Of a stretch of 64,000 nucleotides of DNA, positions 26,788-37,906 are shown in pieces (within the stretch, counting starts at the first letter, position 1; each line of letters starts with the position of its first letter). A program made the translations under genes and the position numbers. The notes beneath the pieces were generated by a model, which saw nothing but the letters and a program-made list of their open reading frames with translations, made no database searches and was not told the DNA's origin. The DNA lies in contig NZ_JAUSXG010000001.1 in assembly GCF_030815855.1 (NCBI RefSeq), positions 5,456,001 to 5,520,000 of the forward strand, read 5' to 3'. The stretch comes from Variovorax paradoxus (GTDB lineage Bacteria > Pseudomonadota > Gammaproteobacteria > Burkholderiales > Burkholderiaceae_C).

Positions 26788-28230
26788 TCACGGCGCCGCT
26801 TCGCCCTCGAAGCGCACCGTGAAGCGCGCGCCCGGCGGCTGCCGGCCTGGGTGCGCATCTTCGAGCTTCACCTGCGCATGGTGCTGGTTGGCAATCTCCC
26901 GCACGATCGGCAAACCCAGCCCCGACCCATCGGCCTCGTTGCCGAGCACGCGGTAGAAGGGTTCGAACACCAACTCGCGATCCGATTCCGCAATGCCCGG
27001 GCCGTTGTCTTCCACCTGCAGAAGCACCACCTGGCCGAACGGGTCGGCCAGCACGCGCGCGGTGATCACGCCCGGCCGCTCGGGGCTGGACGGCGTGTAG
27101 TTGATGGCGTTGTCGACCAGGTTGCGCACCAGTTCCTTCAGCAAGGTCGCGTTGCCTTCGAGCACCACGCCGGGCGCGCCCGCCTCGGCGCCGTCGTAGC
27201 CGAGGTCGATGCGCTTCTCGATCGCCCGTGGCACCGCTTCGCGCACCACCTCGATGGTGAGCCGCGCCAGGTCGCAGGGCTGACGGCCGGTGCCGGCACC
27301 GGTGCTTTCGGCGCGCGCGAGCGAGAGCAGCTGGTTCACCGTGTGGGTGGCGCGCACGCTGGCGCGGCCGATCTGCTTGAGCGACTGCTTGAGCTCGTCG
27401 GCATTGGCGCCTTCGCGCTGCGCCAGGTCGGCCTGCATGCGCAGGCCCGCGAGCGGCGTCTTGAGCTGGTGCGCCGCATCGGCGAGAAAACGCTTTTGCG
27501 TGTGGATCGAATCGTTGAGCTTGTCGAGCAGTTCGTTGACCGAGGAGACCAGCGGCACCACCTCGAGCGGCACCGACGATTCGTCGAGCGGGCTCAGGTC
27601 GCCGGGGCGGCGCTCGCGGATGCGCGCTTCCACCACCGACAGCGGCTTGATGCCGCGCACCAGCGCCAGCCAGATCAGCAGCACCGCGAGCGGCAGGATC
27701 GCGAATTGCGGCAGCAGCACGCCCTTGATGATTTCGATGGCCAGCACCGACTGTTTTTCGCGCGTCTCGGCCACCTGCAGCAGCGCCGGGGCCGTGTCGT
27801 CGCCGCCGTCGTCCAGCCAGAGCGAGGCCACGCGCACCGGCTTGCCGCGCATCTCGCCATTGCGAAGCAGGACCACGCCCATGACCGGGGGCTCGTCGGT
27901 GTTGGGATGCGGCACGTCGGCCTCGCCGCTCAGGAGCTTGCCGTGGCCGTCGAGCACCTGGTAATAGACGCGGTCAGCGTCATCGGCGCGCAAGATCTCG
28001 CGCGCGGGCTGCGGCAGCACGAACTCCGTCCGGCCCTGTTGCACGGTGACCAGCCGCGCCAGCGTCTGCACGTTGTATTCGAGCGCGCGGTCGAAGGGCG
28101 CGTTGGCAATGCCCTGTGCCACCAGCCACGTGACGCCGATGCTCACCGGCACCAGCAGCAGCAGCGGCGTGAGCATCCAGTCGAGGATTTCCCCGAACAA
28201 CGAGCGCTGCGCGCGCTGGAACAGTTTCAA
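26788..28230 (-). CDS. Two-component sensor histidine kinase (TctE/QseC-like)
   Basis: A 480-residue membrane kinase. Helices at about residues 18-38 and 170-190 flank a periplasmic domain. A HAMP-like segment follows, then the H-box FLADAAHQLKTPLAGL with His254. The ATPase motifs are LLKELVRNLVDNAINYTP (N), VEDNGPGIAESDRELVFEPFYR (G1/F) and GSGLGLPIVREIA (G2). It is 38 bp downstream of its partner response regulator. TctD/TctE systems often control tricarboxylate or Bug-type uptake, but the signal here is unknown. Confidence 0.92.
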   Translation of the reverse strand: MKLFQRAQRSLFGEILDWMLTPLLLLVPVSIGVTWLVAQGIANAPFDRALEYNVQTLARLVTVQQGRTEFVLPQPAREILRADDADRVYYQVLDGHGKLLSGEADVPHPNTDEPPVMGVVLLRNGEMRGKPVRVASLWLDDGGDDTAPALLQVAETREKQSVLAIEIIKGVLLPQFAILPLAVLLIWLALVRGIKPLSVVEARIRERRPGDLSPLDESSVPLEVVPLVSSVNELLDKLNDSIHTQKRFLADAAHQLKTPLAGLRMQADLAQREGANADELKQSLKQIGRASVRATHTVNQLLSLARAESTGAGTGRQPCDLARLTIEVVREAVPRAIEKRIDLGYDGAEAGAPGVVLEGNATLLKELVRNLVDNAINYTPSSPERPGVITARVLADPFGQVVLLQVEDNGPGIAESDRELVFEPFYRVLGNEADGSGLGLPIVREIANQHHAQVKLEDAHPGRQPPGARFTVRFEGEAAP

Positions 28231-28268
28231 GGCTTACGGCCTCCCGAGCCGCCGGGCGAACCCTGCCG

Positions 28269-28943
28269 TCATTGCTGGATTTTTTCGAGGCAGTAGCCGA
28301 GGCCGCGAACCGTCGCGATGCGCACCGGCCCCTTCTCGATCTTCTTGCGCAGCCGGTGGATGTACACCTCGATCGCGTTCAGGCTCACTTCCTCGCCCCA
28401 TTCGCACAGCCGCTCCACCAACTGGTCCTTGCTGACGAGGCGGCCGGCGCGCTGCAGCAGCACCTCGAGCAGGCCGAGTTCGCGCGCCGAGAGCTCGACC
28501 ATCTTGCCGTCGATGGTGGCCACCCGGCCGGCCTGGTCGTACACCAGCGGGCCGTGCCGGATGGTGTTGCTGGTGGCGCCCATGCCGCGCCGCGTGAGCG
28601 CCCGCACGCGGGCTTCGAGCTCCTGCAGGCTGAAGGGCTTGGCCATGTAGTCGTCGGCGCCGTGGTCCAGGCCCTTGACGCGTTCTTCCACGCTGTCGGC
28701 CGCGGTGAGCACGAGCACCGGCAGCTGCGAGCCGCGCGCACGCAGGCGCTTGAGGATCTCGATGCCGTGCAGGTTGGGCAGCCCGAGATCGAGAATCAGC
28801 AGGTCGAACTCGCTGTGCGTCATGAGCGCGGTGTCGGCCTGCGATCCGTTCGCCACGTGGTCGACCGCCGCGCCCGAGGTGCGCAGGCTGCGCAGCAGGG
28901 CATCGGCCAGCACCTGGTCGTCTTCGGCAATCAGAATCCGCAT
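28269..28943 (-). CDS. OmpR-family response regulator (TctD/QseB-like)
   Basis: A 224-residue regulator. The receiver domain has the acidic pair in IAEDDQ, the phosphorylated Asp52 in LILDLGLPN and Lys near AKPFSLQELEARV. The C-terminal winged helix includes NAIEVYIHRLRKKIEKGPVRIATVRGLGYCL. It precedes the kinase gene in one transcription unit. Its targets cannot be read from the sequence. Confidence 0.93.
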   Translation of the reverse strand: MRILIAEDDQVLADALLRSLRTSGAAVDHVANGSQADTALMTHSEFDLLILDLGLPNLHGIEILKRLRARGSQLPVLVLTAADSVEERVKGLDHGADDYMAKPFSLQELEARVRALTRRGMGATSNTIRHGPLVYDQAGRVATIDGKMVELSARELGLLEVLLQRAGRLVSKDQLVERLCEWGEEVSLNAIEVYIHRLRKKIEKGPVRIATVRGLGYCLEKIQQ

Positions 28944-29007
28944 GAGCCACCTCCGGCCGGTTCAGGCGCGCGCCGGCGCCATTCACAGTTGTCTCTCCCA
29001 GCCGAGT

Positions 29008-29493
29008 CTAGCCCGCTGTGTACGCTTCCAGACCGATGGTTACCACGGTGGCGACGTCGTTGCCGACACTGGCGCGGAACTCGCGCTCGGCCTGCGTGAC
29101 CGCGCCGCGAAAGGCGTCGAGCCACGCCAGCCCGTCGGCGGTGAAAAGCACGCGCCGCGCTCGTGCGTCGAGCGGATCGGGGCCGCGCGTGACCAGTCCC
29201 CAGGCTTCGCATTGGTCCACCAGCGCGCCCATGGCCTGCTTGGTCATGCCGGCGCGCTCGGCCAGCTCGGTCAGGCGCGAACCCTCGCGCGCCAGGTGCC
29301 GCGTGATGTGGATGTGCGCGGCGCTCACCTGGGCGCGGGCGGCCAGGTTCGACAGCGCCAGCGGCACGTCGATGTCGTGCGCCATGAGTTCGAGCACGCG
29401 CTCGTCGAAGCGGCGCATCGCGTGCCCCAGCAAACGGCCCAGGTGGGTTTGCCGCCAAGCGTCGGGATCGGTCGGAAAAGCAGTTTCGGCCAT
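29008..29493 (-). CDS. MarR-family transcriptional regulator
   Basis: A 161-residue protein with a winged helix-turn-helix (SRLTELAERAGMTKQAMGALVDQCEAWGLVTRGPDPLDARARRVLFT), the MarR core with its DxRxR-type wing. It is divergent from recA, with 146 bp between the start codons. Just upstream of its ATG is an AT-rich imperfect repeat (AGTAAAGCAAACT, 29503-29515) that could be its own operator. The ligand and targets are unknown. Confidence 0.88.
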   Translation of the reverse strand: MAETAFPTDPDAWRQTHLGRLLGHAMRRFDERVLELMAHDIDVPLALSNLAARAQVSAAHIHITRHLAREGSRLTELAERAGMTKQAMGALVDQCEAWGLVTRGPDPLDARARRVLFTADGLAWLDAFRGAVTQAEREFRASVGNDVATVVTIGLEAYTAG

Positions 29494-29558
29494 CGGCTAA
29501 ATAGTAAAGCAAACTGACCAAAAAATGGGTTTACTCAAACCAATGAGCCTCTACACTA

Positions 29559-29574
29559 CTGTTCAAGCATCCAG
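29559..29574 (+). promoter_or_regulatory. LexA (SOS) box of recA
   Basis: CTG-N10-CAG (29559-29561 and 29572-29574) in the context TACTGTTCAAGCATCCAG fits the proteobacterial LexA box. It lies about 66 bp before the recA start, as expected for SOS-controlled recA. Confidence 0.75.
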
Positions 29575-29639
29575 CCTGTGGTTAAAAGCAGATGGATGGC
29601 AGTCACAGACAAACCGTTGATTTTCAAGGAGATTTCCAC

Positions 29640-30755
29640 ATGGACGCAGTCGTCAAGGGCGCAAGCATCTCGGTCGCCAACAGTGAAAAGGCCAAGGCCC
29701 TGCAGGCCGCACTGGCCCAGATCGAAAAGCAGTTCGGCAAGGGCACGATCATGCGGCTCGGCGAGGGCGAGGCGCTCGAAGACATCCAGGTGGTCTCCAC
29801 CGGCTCGCTGGGCCTGGACATCGCGCTGGGCGTCGGCGGCCTGCCGCGCGGCCGCGTCATCGAAATCTACGGCCCTGAATCGTCGGGCAAGACCACGCTC
29901 ACCCTGCAGGTCATCGCCGCCATGCAGAAGCAGGCCGGCACCTGCGCTTTCGTCGACGCCGAGCATGCGCTCGACGTGCAGTACGCCCAGAAGCTCGGCG
30001 TGAACCTGTCGGACCTGCTGATCAGCCAGCCCGACACCGGCGAGCAGGCACTTGAAATCGTCGATTCGCTGGTGCGCTCGGGCGCCGTCGACCTGATCGT
30101 CATCGACTCGGTCGCCGCGCTCACGCCCAAGGCCGAAATCGAAGGCGAAATGGGCGACTCGCTGCCCGGCCTGCAGGCCCGCCTGATGAGCCAGGCGTTG
30201 CGCAAGCTCACCGCCACCATCAAGAAGACCAACTGCATGGTCATCTTCATCAACCAGATCCGCATGAAGATCGGCGTGATGTTCGGCTCGCCCGAAACCA
30301 CCACCGGCGGCAACGCGCTGAAGTTCTACGCCTCGGTGCGCCTGGACATCCGCCGCATCGGCACCATCAAGAAGGGCGACGAAGCCATCGGCAACGAAAC
30401 CAAGGTCAAGGTGGTGAAGAACAAGGTCAGCCCTCCGTTCAAGACGGCCGAATTCGACATCCTGTTCGGCGAAGGCATCAGCCGCGAAGGCGAAGTCATC
30501 GACATGGGTGTGACCGCCAAGATCCTCGACAAGTCGGGTGCCTGGTACGCCTACAACGGCGAAAAAATCGGCCAGGGCCGCGACAACGCCCGCGAGTTCC
30601 TGCGCGAGAACCCCGAGCTGTCGCGCGAAATCGAGAACAAGGTGCGCGAATCGCTGGGCATTCCGCTGCTGGCAGCCGATGCCGGTGCCACGCCCGAAAA
30701 GGCCGAGAAGCCTGCGAAGGCGGCCAAGGCAGAGAAGGCCGACAAGGGCGAGTAA
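29640..30755 (+). CDS. recA: Recombinase A
   Basis: A 371-residue recombinase. Walker A is GPESSGKTT and Walker B is [12 protein letters not shown]. Loop regions include [24 protein letters not shown] and [31 protein letters not shown]. The C-terminal tail is lysine/alanine/glutamate-rich ([15 protein letters not shown]). It starts at the ATG at 29640 (MDAVVKG), after a plausible aaggag Shine-Dalgarno. It performs homologous pairing and LexA cleavage, and is followed by recX. Confidence 0.98.
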   Translation: MDAVVKGASISVANSEKAKALQAALAQIEKQFGKGTIMRLGEGEALEDIQVVSTGSLGLDIALGVGGLPRGRVIEIYGPESSGKTTLTLQVIAAMQKQAGTCAFVDAEHALDVQYAQKLGVNLSDLLISQPDTGEQALEIVDSLVRSGAVDLIVIDSVAALTPKAEIEGEMGDSLPGLQARLMSQALRKLTATIKKTNCMVIFINQIRMKIGVMFGSPETTTGGNALKFYASVRLDIRRIGTIKKGDEAIGNETKVKVVKNKVSPPFKTAEFDILFGEGISREGEVIDMGVTAKILDKSGAWYAYNGEKIGQGRDNAREFLRENPELSREIENKVRESLGIPLLAADAGATPEKAEKPAKAAKAEKADKGE

Positions 30756-30809
30756 AGGCTAGCAAGCAAGACAGCGTCGCCTCCCACGAGGCCGCGCGAG
30801 AAACCAGGC

Positions 30810-31280
30810 ATGGCTTTCGGTGCCCCCTCCCTCAAAGGCCGCGCATTGCGGCTCCTGAGCCAGCGCGAGCATTCGCGCGCGGAGTTGGAGCGCAAGCTGG
30901 CCAGGCACGAGGAAGAACCTGGCACGCTGGCCCGCGCGCTCGACGAACTGGCCGCCAAGGACTTCATCAGCGAGCCGCGCGTGGTGGCTTCTGTGCTGAA
31001 CCAGCGCGCTGCCCGCTCGGGCGCCTTGCGGGTGCGGCAGGAACTGCAGGCCAAGGGCATTGCGCCCGAAGCCATCGCGGAAGCCGTCGCCAGCCTGCAG
31101 GACACCGAAGTGGCACGCGCCACGGCCCTGTGGCGCCGCCGCTTCGACGCGGCGCCCGCCGATGCGAAGGAGAGGGCGAAGCAGATGCGATTCCTGATGG
31201 CGCGCGGCTTTTCGGGCGCTGTCGTGGCCAAGGTCCTCAGGAGCGACTTCGATGACGATGATCAAGCAGCAGACGAATGA
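30810..31280 (+). CDS. recX: Regulatory protein RecX
   Basis: A 156-residue helical-repeat protein: SLKGRALRLLSQREHSRAELERKL, LDELAAKDFISEPRVVASVLNQRAA and GFSGAVVAKVLR. It binds and limits the RecA filament. It lies 54 bp after recA, the conserved order, and was probably once part of the same transcript. Its end overlaps the start of the next gene by 29 bp. Confidence 0.93.
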   Translation: MAFGAPSLKGRALRLLSQREHSRAELERKLARHEEEPGTLARALDELAAKDFISEPRVVASVLNQRAARSGALRVRQELQAKGIAPEAIAEAVASLQDTEVARATALWRRRFDAAPADAKERAKQMRFLMARGFSGAVVAKVLRSDFDDDDQAADE

Positions 31281-31692
31281 AAGTCCCGGCGCGCAGTCCC
31301 GCGTCGTCACGCAGCGCGTGGCTTGCGAATGGCGCCGCGCCTACAAGCTCGCCGCCGACCCCGCGCGGCTGCCCGATTGGGCCAGCGGCCTGGCCAAAAG
31401 CGCGCTGGTGCCGCATGGCGACCACTGGACCGCGACCACGCCCGAGAGCGGCAACGTCCGCATGCGCTTTGCACCGCCCAACGAGTTCGGCGTGCTCGAC
31501 CACTGGGTCGCGCCCGAAGGCGTGCCCGAGGTCTACCTGCCGTTTCGCGTGATCGGCGTGGCGCCGGACGCGTGCGAGCTGCAGTTCACCCTGCTGCGCC
31601 AGCCGCACATGGACGATGCGGCTTTCGAGCGCGACGCGCAGTGGATCGCGCGCGACCTGCAGGCGCTGCAGCGCTTGCTCGAAGAAGGCTGA
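31252..31692 (+). CDS. SRPBCC-fold (polyketide cyclase-like) protein
   Basis: A 146-residue protein with a START/SRPBCC-like pattern (WRRAYKLAADPARLPDWASGLAKSALVPHGDHW, then VLDHWVAPEG). The start at 31252 lies inside recX, with an alternative ATG at 31258. The overlap suggests translational coupling. The fold binds hydrophobic ligands; function unknown. Confidence 0.75.
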   Translation: MTMIKQQTNESPGAQSRVVTQRVACEWRRAYKLAADPARLPDWASGLAKSALVPHGDHWTATTPESGNVRMRFAPPNEFGVLDHWVAPEGVPEVYLPFRVIGVAPDACELQFTLLRQPHMDDAAFERDAQWIARDLQALQRLLEEG

Positions 31693-31702
31693 GCCGGCAA
31701 TT

Positions 31703-32140
31703 TCAGCCCGCTTCGGGAACGTCGTCGAGCGGCGTCGTCTCGCCCTTGTGCGCAGCGATGTCGCGCACGTTCTTCTGCACGGCCACGGCGCCGAACAGGC
31801 TCAGCAGGAAGGCCATGGCGTAGAAGCCCTTTTCGCTGGCGGCCAGCGTGGCGTTGAAGAGACCGACGGCGAGCAGGGCCACCGACAGCAACAGCGAGAC
31901 CCAGCACAGGCCGTAGTAGATGCCGGTCACCGTCATGCCCTCGATCCGGTCGCGCACGGTCTTCTGCAGTGACACCGCGGAGAACAGGCCGTACATGAGG
32001 ATGGTGAAGTAGTAGCCCTTCTCGTTGAGCTGCATCGAGGCGTTCCACAGCCCGACCAGGTAGACGATGGCGCCGATGATCAGCGCGGCCCAGGATGCGG
32101 CGACGAACGCGCCGGTCGGTTTTTGGAACTTGACTGCCAT
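31703..32140 (-). CDS. YiaA/YiaB-family inner-membrane protein
   Basis: A 145-residue protein with four transmembrane helices in two repeated pairs. Each pair carries the family pattern of glycine-rich helices followed by [22 protein letters not shown] and [22 protein letters not shown]. The internal duplication is clear. Function unknown. It is convergent with the SRPBCC gene and divergent from the gene at 32257. Confidence 0.85.
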   Translation of the reverse strand: MAVKFQKPTGAFVAASWAALIIGAIVYLVGLWNASMQLNEKGYYFTILMYGLFSAVSLQKTVRDRIEGMTVTGIYYGLCWVSLLLSVALLAVGLFNATLAASEKGFYAMAFLLSLFGAVAVQKNVRDIAAHKGETTPLDDVPEAG

Positions 32141-32256
32141 GGCGATCCTCCTCGTTGTGGTGTGGCGCGATTATGGTGTCGGATGCCGATGGCATGATCG
32201 GCGCCGACCGCCCTCGCACGAGGCGGCTTCCAAAAACAACCGGAGGAGTTCTTTTC

Positions 32257-32985
32257 ATGCCGTCAGAACCTGTCAGCCAGCCGTCCCTGGTCCGCACCGG
32301 CGCCAAGGCCGGGTTCGCCTTTGCCGGCTCGGCCATCAAGGGCGGGCTGCTCGGCCTCGTGCTTGGCGGCGGCGTCTTCTTCTTCTACCTGGGCCAGCTG
32401 CACGGACCGGGCAACACGGCGGCGCGGGCCGGTGGTGCCGGCGCGTTCCTGGCGCTGATCACGTCGCCGCCGCTGCTGGTCGCGATGCTGCTGCTCCTGT
32501 TCGTTGCCGTCTACGCGATGCTGGGCGTGCGGCAAGGCCGCGCCAAGGCGATGCAGCATCTGGTCGCCGCGCGCGGCGAAGCCGTGTCGCAGCGGCTGGC
32601 CGGTGCCGTTGCAGGCCGCATCGAGGCGATGCCGCGCACCCACGGCACGCTGCAGCGCGCGGCCGACTGGCTGTCGGTGGACGCGCTGAGCAAGCAGCTC
32701 GCGCCCGTGCTGGGTGAGGGCAAGGCGGTTCGATCGGTGGTGGCCTTCGTGCTGAACCGGCTGCCGCTCAGCGAGATGCTGGCCGAGTGGCAGCAAGGCC
32801 GCGCCGAGCATGGCGAGCCGGTGGCGGGGGAGGGTGCGGCCCAAGACCCGGCGCTGCGCGCCCTGCTCACGCGCCGCATCAACGAAACGCTGCAGGAAAT
32901 GTCGACGCCTTCGCGCAAGCCGCTCTATATCGCGCTGGGCGTGCACGCAGCCCTGCTGGGCGTGGGGCTCTGGCTCGTCAGCTGA
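32257..32985 (+). CDS. Hypothetical multi-pass membrane protein
   Basis: A 242-residue protein with hydrophobic helices at about residues 20-45, 60-90 and 222-240. The first two flank a short loop (GQLHGPGNTAARAGG). The cytoplasmic-looking middle is charged and helical. The start at 32257 follows a strong Shine-Dalgarno (cggaggag). I do not recognise a family. Confidence 0.7.
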   Translation: MPSEPVSQPSLVRTGAKAGFAFAGSAIKGGLLGLVLGGGVFFFYLGQLHGPGNTAARAGGAGAFLALITSPPLLVAMLLLLFVAVYAMLGVRQGRAKAMQHLVAARGEAVSQRLAGAVAGRIEAMPRTHGTLQRAADWLSVDALSKQLAPVLGEGKAVRSVVAFVLNRLPLSEMLAEWQQGRAEHGEPVAGEGAAQDPALRALLTRRINETLQEMSTPSRKPLYIALGVHAALLGVGLWLVS

Positions 32986-33012
32986 AAAAAGGAAGAGATG
33001 CGCGGCGCTCGC

Positions 33013-33936
33013 TCAGAGCGCCAGCATCAGCTTCAGGTTCTGCACCGCGGCGCCGCTGGCGCCCTTGCCCAGGTTGTCGAGGCGCGCAATCACCACGGCA
33101 TGGCGGTGGTCTTCGTTCGGGAACACGCGGATCTCGAGCTGGTTGGTGTCGTTGAGCGCCAGCGCGTCGAGCTTGCCGTCGCTGGTGGGCGGCAGCACTT
33201 TCACGAACTGTTCGGGCGTGTTGCTCCTGGCGTAGTGCGCGGCGATGGCGTCGTGCAGGTCGCCGGCCTTCGGCTGGCCGGGCAGCAGGTCGAGGTGCAG
33301 CGGCAGTTGCACGAGCATGCCCTGCTTGAAGTTGCCTACCGAGGGAATGAAGACCGGCCGGCGGGTCAGGCCGGTGTACTTCATGATTTCGGGAATGTGC
33401 TTGTGCTTGAGGCCGAGTGCGTAGGTCTCGAACAGCGGCGCCGCGCCCTTTTCGTAGTCTTCGATCATGGCCCGTCCGCCGCCCGAATAGCCGCTCACCG
33501 AGGGCAGCGAAATCGGGAAATCGGCGGGCAGCAGCCCTGCATCGACCAGCGGACGCACGATGGCGATGGCGCCGGTGGCATAGCAGCCCGGGTTGCCGAC
33601 GCGGTCGGCCGCGGCCACGGCCTGCCAGTGGCCTTCCGCCAGTTCAGGGAAGCCGAACACCCAGCCGGGCGCCACGCGGTGCGCGGTGGAGGCGTCGATG
33701 ATCTTGGGCTTCTTGCCGGGCAGCTGGTCGATCAGCGCGACCGACTCGCGCGCCGCGTCGTCGTGCAGGCACAGCACCACCAGGTCGACGCCGGCCATCA
33801 GCTCGCGCTTGGCGTTCGCGTCTTTTCGCAGCTCGGGCGCGATGCTCACGAGTTCGATCTGCGGCATCGTCTGGAGCCGCTCGCGAATTTGCAAACCGGT
33901 GGTGCCGGCTTCGCCGTCGATGAAAACCTTGGCCAT
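33013..33936 (-). CDS. argC: N-acetyl-gamma-glutamyl-phosphate reductase, type 2
   Basis: A 307-residue protein. The N-terminus [20 protein letters not shown] is an NADPH-binding motif. The catalytic cysteine is in [13 protein letters not shown], and the substrate histidine is near [13 protein letters not shown]. The length and GEAGTTG motif mark the shorter type 2 ArgC rather than the roughly 345-residue type 1. It makes N-acetyl-glutamate semialdehyde in arginine synthesis. It stands alone here, divergent from sucC, and the genome may hold a type 1 copy elsewhere. Confidence 0.93.
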   Translation of the reverse strand: MAKVFIDGEAGTTGLQIRERLQTMPQIELVSIAPELRKDANAKRELMAGVDLVVLCLHDDAARESVALIDQLPGKKPKIIDASTAHRVAPGWVFGFPELAEGHWQAVAAADRVGNPGCYATGAIAIVRPLVDAGLLPADFPISLPSVSGYSGGGRAMIEDYEKGAAPLFETYALGLKHKHIPEIMKYTGLTRRPVFIPSVGNFKQGMLVQLPLHLDLLPGQPKAGDLHDAIAAHYARSNTPEQFVKVLPPTSDGKLDALALNDTNQLEIRVFPNEDHRHAVVIARLDNLGKGASGAAVQNLKLMLAL

Positions 33937-34142
33937 ATCGGAGTATCCGTGGGGTCGCTAGAAGAAAGTACGTATTGACCGCAAGGTCACGTCGAGTATT
34001 GGTGCGCCGCACCATGATACAGTCCGCGGTTGTTCGCCGCCCCCAGCCGTCAGGCTGCCGTCGCCCGCGAGCAACAGAGCCAAAGACGCCTCAGACCCCA
34101 GATCTCCCGTTCTCAACTTCCTCCTTCCGAGAGACAACCCTC

Positions 34143-35309
<1,167 letters not shown>

Positions 35310-35319
35310 GGAACAAGTC

Positions 35320-36213
35320 ATGTCGATCTACATCAACAAAGACACCAAAGTCATCACGCAAGGCATTACCGGCAAGACCGGTCAGTTTCACACGGAAAAG
35401 TGCCAGGAATACGCGAACGGCAAGAACGCCTTCGTGGCAGGCGTGAACCCGAAGAAGGCCGGCGAGTCGATCTTCAACATCCCCATCTTCGGCTCGGTGA
35501 AGGAAGCCGCTTCGCAGACCGGCGCCACCGTGTCGGTGATCTACGTGCCGCCGGCAGGCGCTGCGGCCGCCATCTGGGAAGCCGTCGAGGCCGACCTGGA
35601 CCTGGCGATCTGCATCACCGAAGGCATTCCGGTTCGCGACATGCTCGAAGTGCGCAACCGCATGAAGGCCAAGGAAGCGGCCGGCGGCAAGAAGACCTTG
35701 CTGCTGGGCCCCAACTGCCCGGGTCTCATCACGCCCGACGAAATCAAGATCGGCATCATGCCCGGCCACATCCACCGCAAGGGCCGCATCGGCGTGGTTT
35801 CGCGCTCGGGCACGCTCACGTATGAAGCCGTGGCACAGCTCACCGAAATCGGCCTCGGCCAGTCGTCGGCAGTCGGCATCGGCGGCGACCCGATCAACGG
35901 CCTGAAGCACATCGATGTGATGAAGGCTTTCAACGACGATCCGGACACCGACGCGGTCATCATGATCGGCGAAATCGGCGGCCCCGACGAAGCCGACGCG
36001 GCCCGCTGGTGCAAGGAACACATGAAGAAGCCGGTGGTCGGTTTCATCGCCGGTGTCACCGCCCCTCCCGGCAAGCGCATGGGCCACGCCGGTGCGCTGA
36101 TCTCGGGCGGTGCCGACACGGCCGATGCCAAGCTCGCCATCATGGAAGAGTGCGGCTTCACCGTGACGCGCAACTTCTCGGAACTGGCCAAGCTGCTCAA
36201 GGCACAGCTCTAA
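35320..36213 (+). CDS. sucD: Succinyl-CoA synthetase alpha subunit
   Basis: A 297-residue subunit: [19 protein letters not shown] (CoA-binding Rossmann), then [10 protein letters not shown]. The phosphorylated histidine is in [14 protein letters not shown]. It pairs with SucC. A strong bidirectional terminator follows, which separates the operon from terC. Confidence 0.97.
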   Translation: MSIYINKDTKVITQGITGKTGQFHTEKCQEYANGKNAFVAGVNPKKAGESIFNIPIFGSVKEAASQTGATVSVIYVPPAGAAAAIWEAVEADLDLAICITEGIPVRDMLEVRNRMKAKEAAGGKKTLLLGPNCPGLITPDEIKIGIMPGHIHRKGRIGVVSRSGTLTYEAVAQLTEIGLGQSSAVGIGGDPINGLKHIDVMKAFNDDPDTDAVIMIGEIGGPDEADAARWCKEHMKKPVVGFIAGVTAPPGKRMGHAGALISGGADTADAKLAIMEECGFTVTRNFSELAKLLKAQL

Positions 36214-36252
36214 GCCGCAGCAGGTATCCTCTCCTGCGCACCACGTAAAAAG

Positions 36253-36287
36253 AAAAAAGCGCCCGCAAACCCTGCGGGCGCTTTTTT
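36253..36287. terminator. Rho-independent terminator of sucCD
   Basis: AAAAAAGCGCCCGCA-aaccc-TGCGGGCGCTTTTTT is a perfect GC-rich hairpin flanked by A and T runs, so it can work in both directions. It starts 40 bp past the sucD stop. Confidence 0.93.
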
Positions 36288-36312
36288 CACTACAACACAG
36301 TGGAACAGAGAC

Positions 36313-36999
36313 ATGGAACTCCTTCAAAGCACCGATTTCTGGATCGGCCTGGTCAAGATTGTCTGGATCAACATCATTCTTTCGGGTGACAACGCCGTGG
36401 TGATTGCCATGGCGGCCCGTTCGCTGCCGCCCGCGCAGCAGCAAAAGGCCGTGCTGTTCGGCTCGGGCGCAGCCGTGGTGCTGCGCATCGTGCTGACCAT
36501 CGTCGCGGCCAAGCTGCTGGCGCTGCCCTATCTGCAGATCGTCGGCGGCCTGCTGCTGCTGTGGATCGGCCTGCAGCTGCTGAGCGAGGAAGATGAAGGC
36601 GACGGCGAAAGCAAGGAATACGGCAGCATGATCGCGGCCGTGCGCACCATCCTGCTGGCGGACCTGGTCATGAGCCTGGACAACGTGATTGCCGTGGCGG
36701 CCGCCGCGCAGGGCAGCATGGTGCTGCTGGTGCTCGGCCTGGCCATCAGCATTCCGCTGGTGATTTTCGGCAGCACGCTCATGATCAAGCTGATGGAACG
36801 TTTTCCGATCATCGTCATGCTGGGCGCCGCACTCATCGGCTGGGTCGGCGGCGAAACGATCGTGAGCGACGTGTCGCTGCACGGCGTTCTTGCGGCCAAC
36901 CCCTGGCTGCACTATGCGGCCGCGGCCGCCGGTGCGCTGTTCGTCGTGGCCGCGGGCCGCTTGCTGCAACGGCGCGCGCGCGCCGCTGCGGGGCACTGA
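36313..36999 (+). CDS. TerC-family membrane protein (no riboswitch)
   Basis: A 228-residue protein with about seven transmembrane helices. The family acidic motifs appear: NIILSGDNAVVIAMA in helix 1 and ADLVMSLDNVIAVAAAAQG later. TerC proteins are linked to metal homeostasis, mainly manganese export, and to tellurite resistance in name. It lies 25 bp after the sucCD terminator. A second copy with a riboswitch lies at 57940-58686. Confidence 0.9.
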   Translation: MELLQSTDFWIGLVKIVWINIILSGDNAVVIAMAARSLPPAQQQKAVLFGSGAAVVLRIVLTIVAAKLLALPYLQIVGGLLLLWIGLQLLSEEDEGDGESKEYGSMIAAVRTILLADLVMSLDNVIAVAAAAQGSMVLLVLGLAISIPLVIFGSTLMIKLMERFPIIVMLGAALIGWVGGETIVSDVSLHGVLAANPWLHYAAAAAGALFVVAAGRLLQRRARAAAGH

Positions 37000-37027
37000 C
37001 ATCACCGCGCGTCCACTTCTGTAAAAC

Positions 37028-37834
37028 ATGGCGAGTGTCGGCGCGTCCCTCTTTTCCAACCGGCCTCCGCTGTCCTGGGAGTTCGCCGCGCTGACCGATG
37101 TCGGCCGCGCGCGTGCCCACAACGAGGACGACCTTCATGTGGACCCGGCGCTCGGCCTCGCCGTGCTGGCCGACGGCATGGGGGGCTACAAGGGTGGCGA
37201 GGTGGCCAGCGCCATGGCCGTGTCGCTGGTGCACACCAGCTTCGGCCGCTGGTATGCGCAGGCCGGGCCGCAGGCGCCGGCGCGCGTGATCCGGCGCGCC
37301 CTGCAGGCCGCCACCGACGAGGCGAATTCGGCCATTCTCGAAGCCGGCATTGCCAACGACGAGCTGCAGGGCATGGGCACGACCCTGGTGCTGGCGGCCT
37401 TCAGGCCCCAGCGTGTGCTGGTCGGCCACATCGGCGATTCGCGCTGCTACCGGCTTCGCAACAACAAGCTCGAGCAGCTCACGCGCGACCATTCACTGCG
37501 CCAGCAGCAACTCGACGCGGGCGCAATCACCGCCGAGGAGGCCCTGCATTCGCCCCACCGCAACCTGGTGACGCGGGCGGTCGGCGTGGAGGCCCAGGTC
37601 TTGCTGGAGATGCATGAACACACCGCAAGGCCGGATGATCTCTACCTGCTTTGCTCCGACGGGCTCAGTGAAATGATCTCGGATGCGCAGCTTTTCACGC
37701 TTTTGAATCACGATGTCGGACTTCAGCAGAAAGCATCACTTTTGGTTGCAATTGCAAACGACAATGGCGGCCGGGATAACATTTCGGTTGTTCTGGCAAA
37801 AGCGCACGTCGGTGACGCGCCTGGTGCCGCCTAG
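37028..37834 (+). CDS. PP2C-family serine/threonine protein phosphatase
   Basis: A 268-residue phosphatase with the metal-binding motifs in order: DVGRARAHNEDDLHV, AVLADGMGGYKGGEVAS, GTTLVLAAF, VGHIGDSRCYRL, LLCSDGLSEMI and NGGRDNISVVLA. All the aspartates needed for catalysis are present. It is followed by an FHA protein gene and then a cyclase and phosphodiesterase, so it probably belongs to one signalling unit. No matching kinase is in the window. Confidence 0.92.
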   Translation: MASVGASLFSNRPPLSWEFAALTDVGRARAHNEDDLHVDPALGLAVLADGMGGYKGGEVASAMAVSLVHTSFGRWYAQAGPQAPARVIRRALQAATDEANSAILEAGIANDELQGMGTTLVLAAFRPQRVLVGHIGDSRCYRLRNNKLEQLTRDHSLRQQQLDAGAITAEEALHSPHRNLVTRAVGVEAQVLLEMHEHTARPDDLYLLCSDGLSEMISDAQLFTLLNHDVGLQQKASLLVAIANDNGGRDNISVVLAKAHVGDAPGAA

Positions 37835-37906
37835 CTCCAAGCCCGGACGACCGCTTGTCGTTCGTCCGCTTGCCATCAATCAATTTCTGCACCTGGAGAG
37901 TCGGCA

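Noticed and set aside
33976..33989. TGACC-gcaa-GGTCA repeat between argC and sucC
   Set aside because: The arms are only 5 bp and no regulator could be tied to it; chance is likely.
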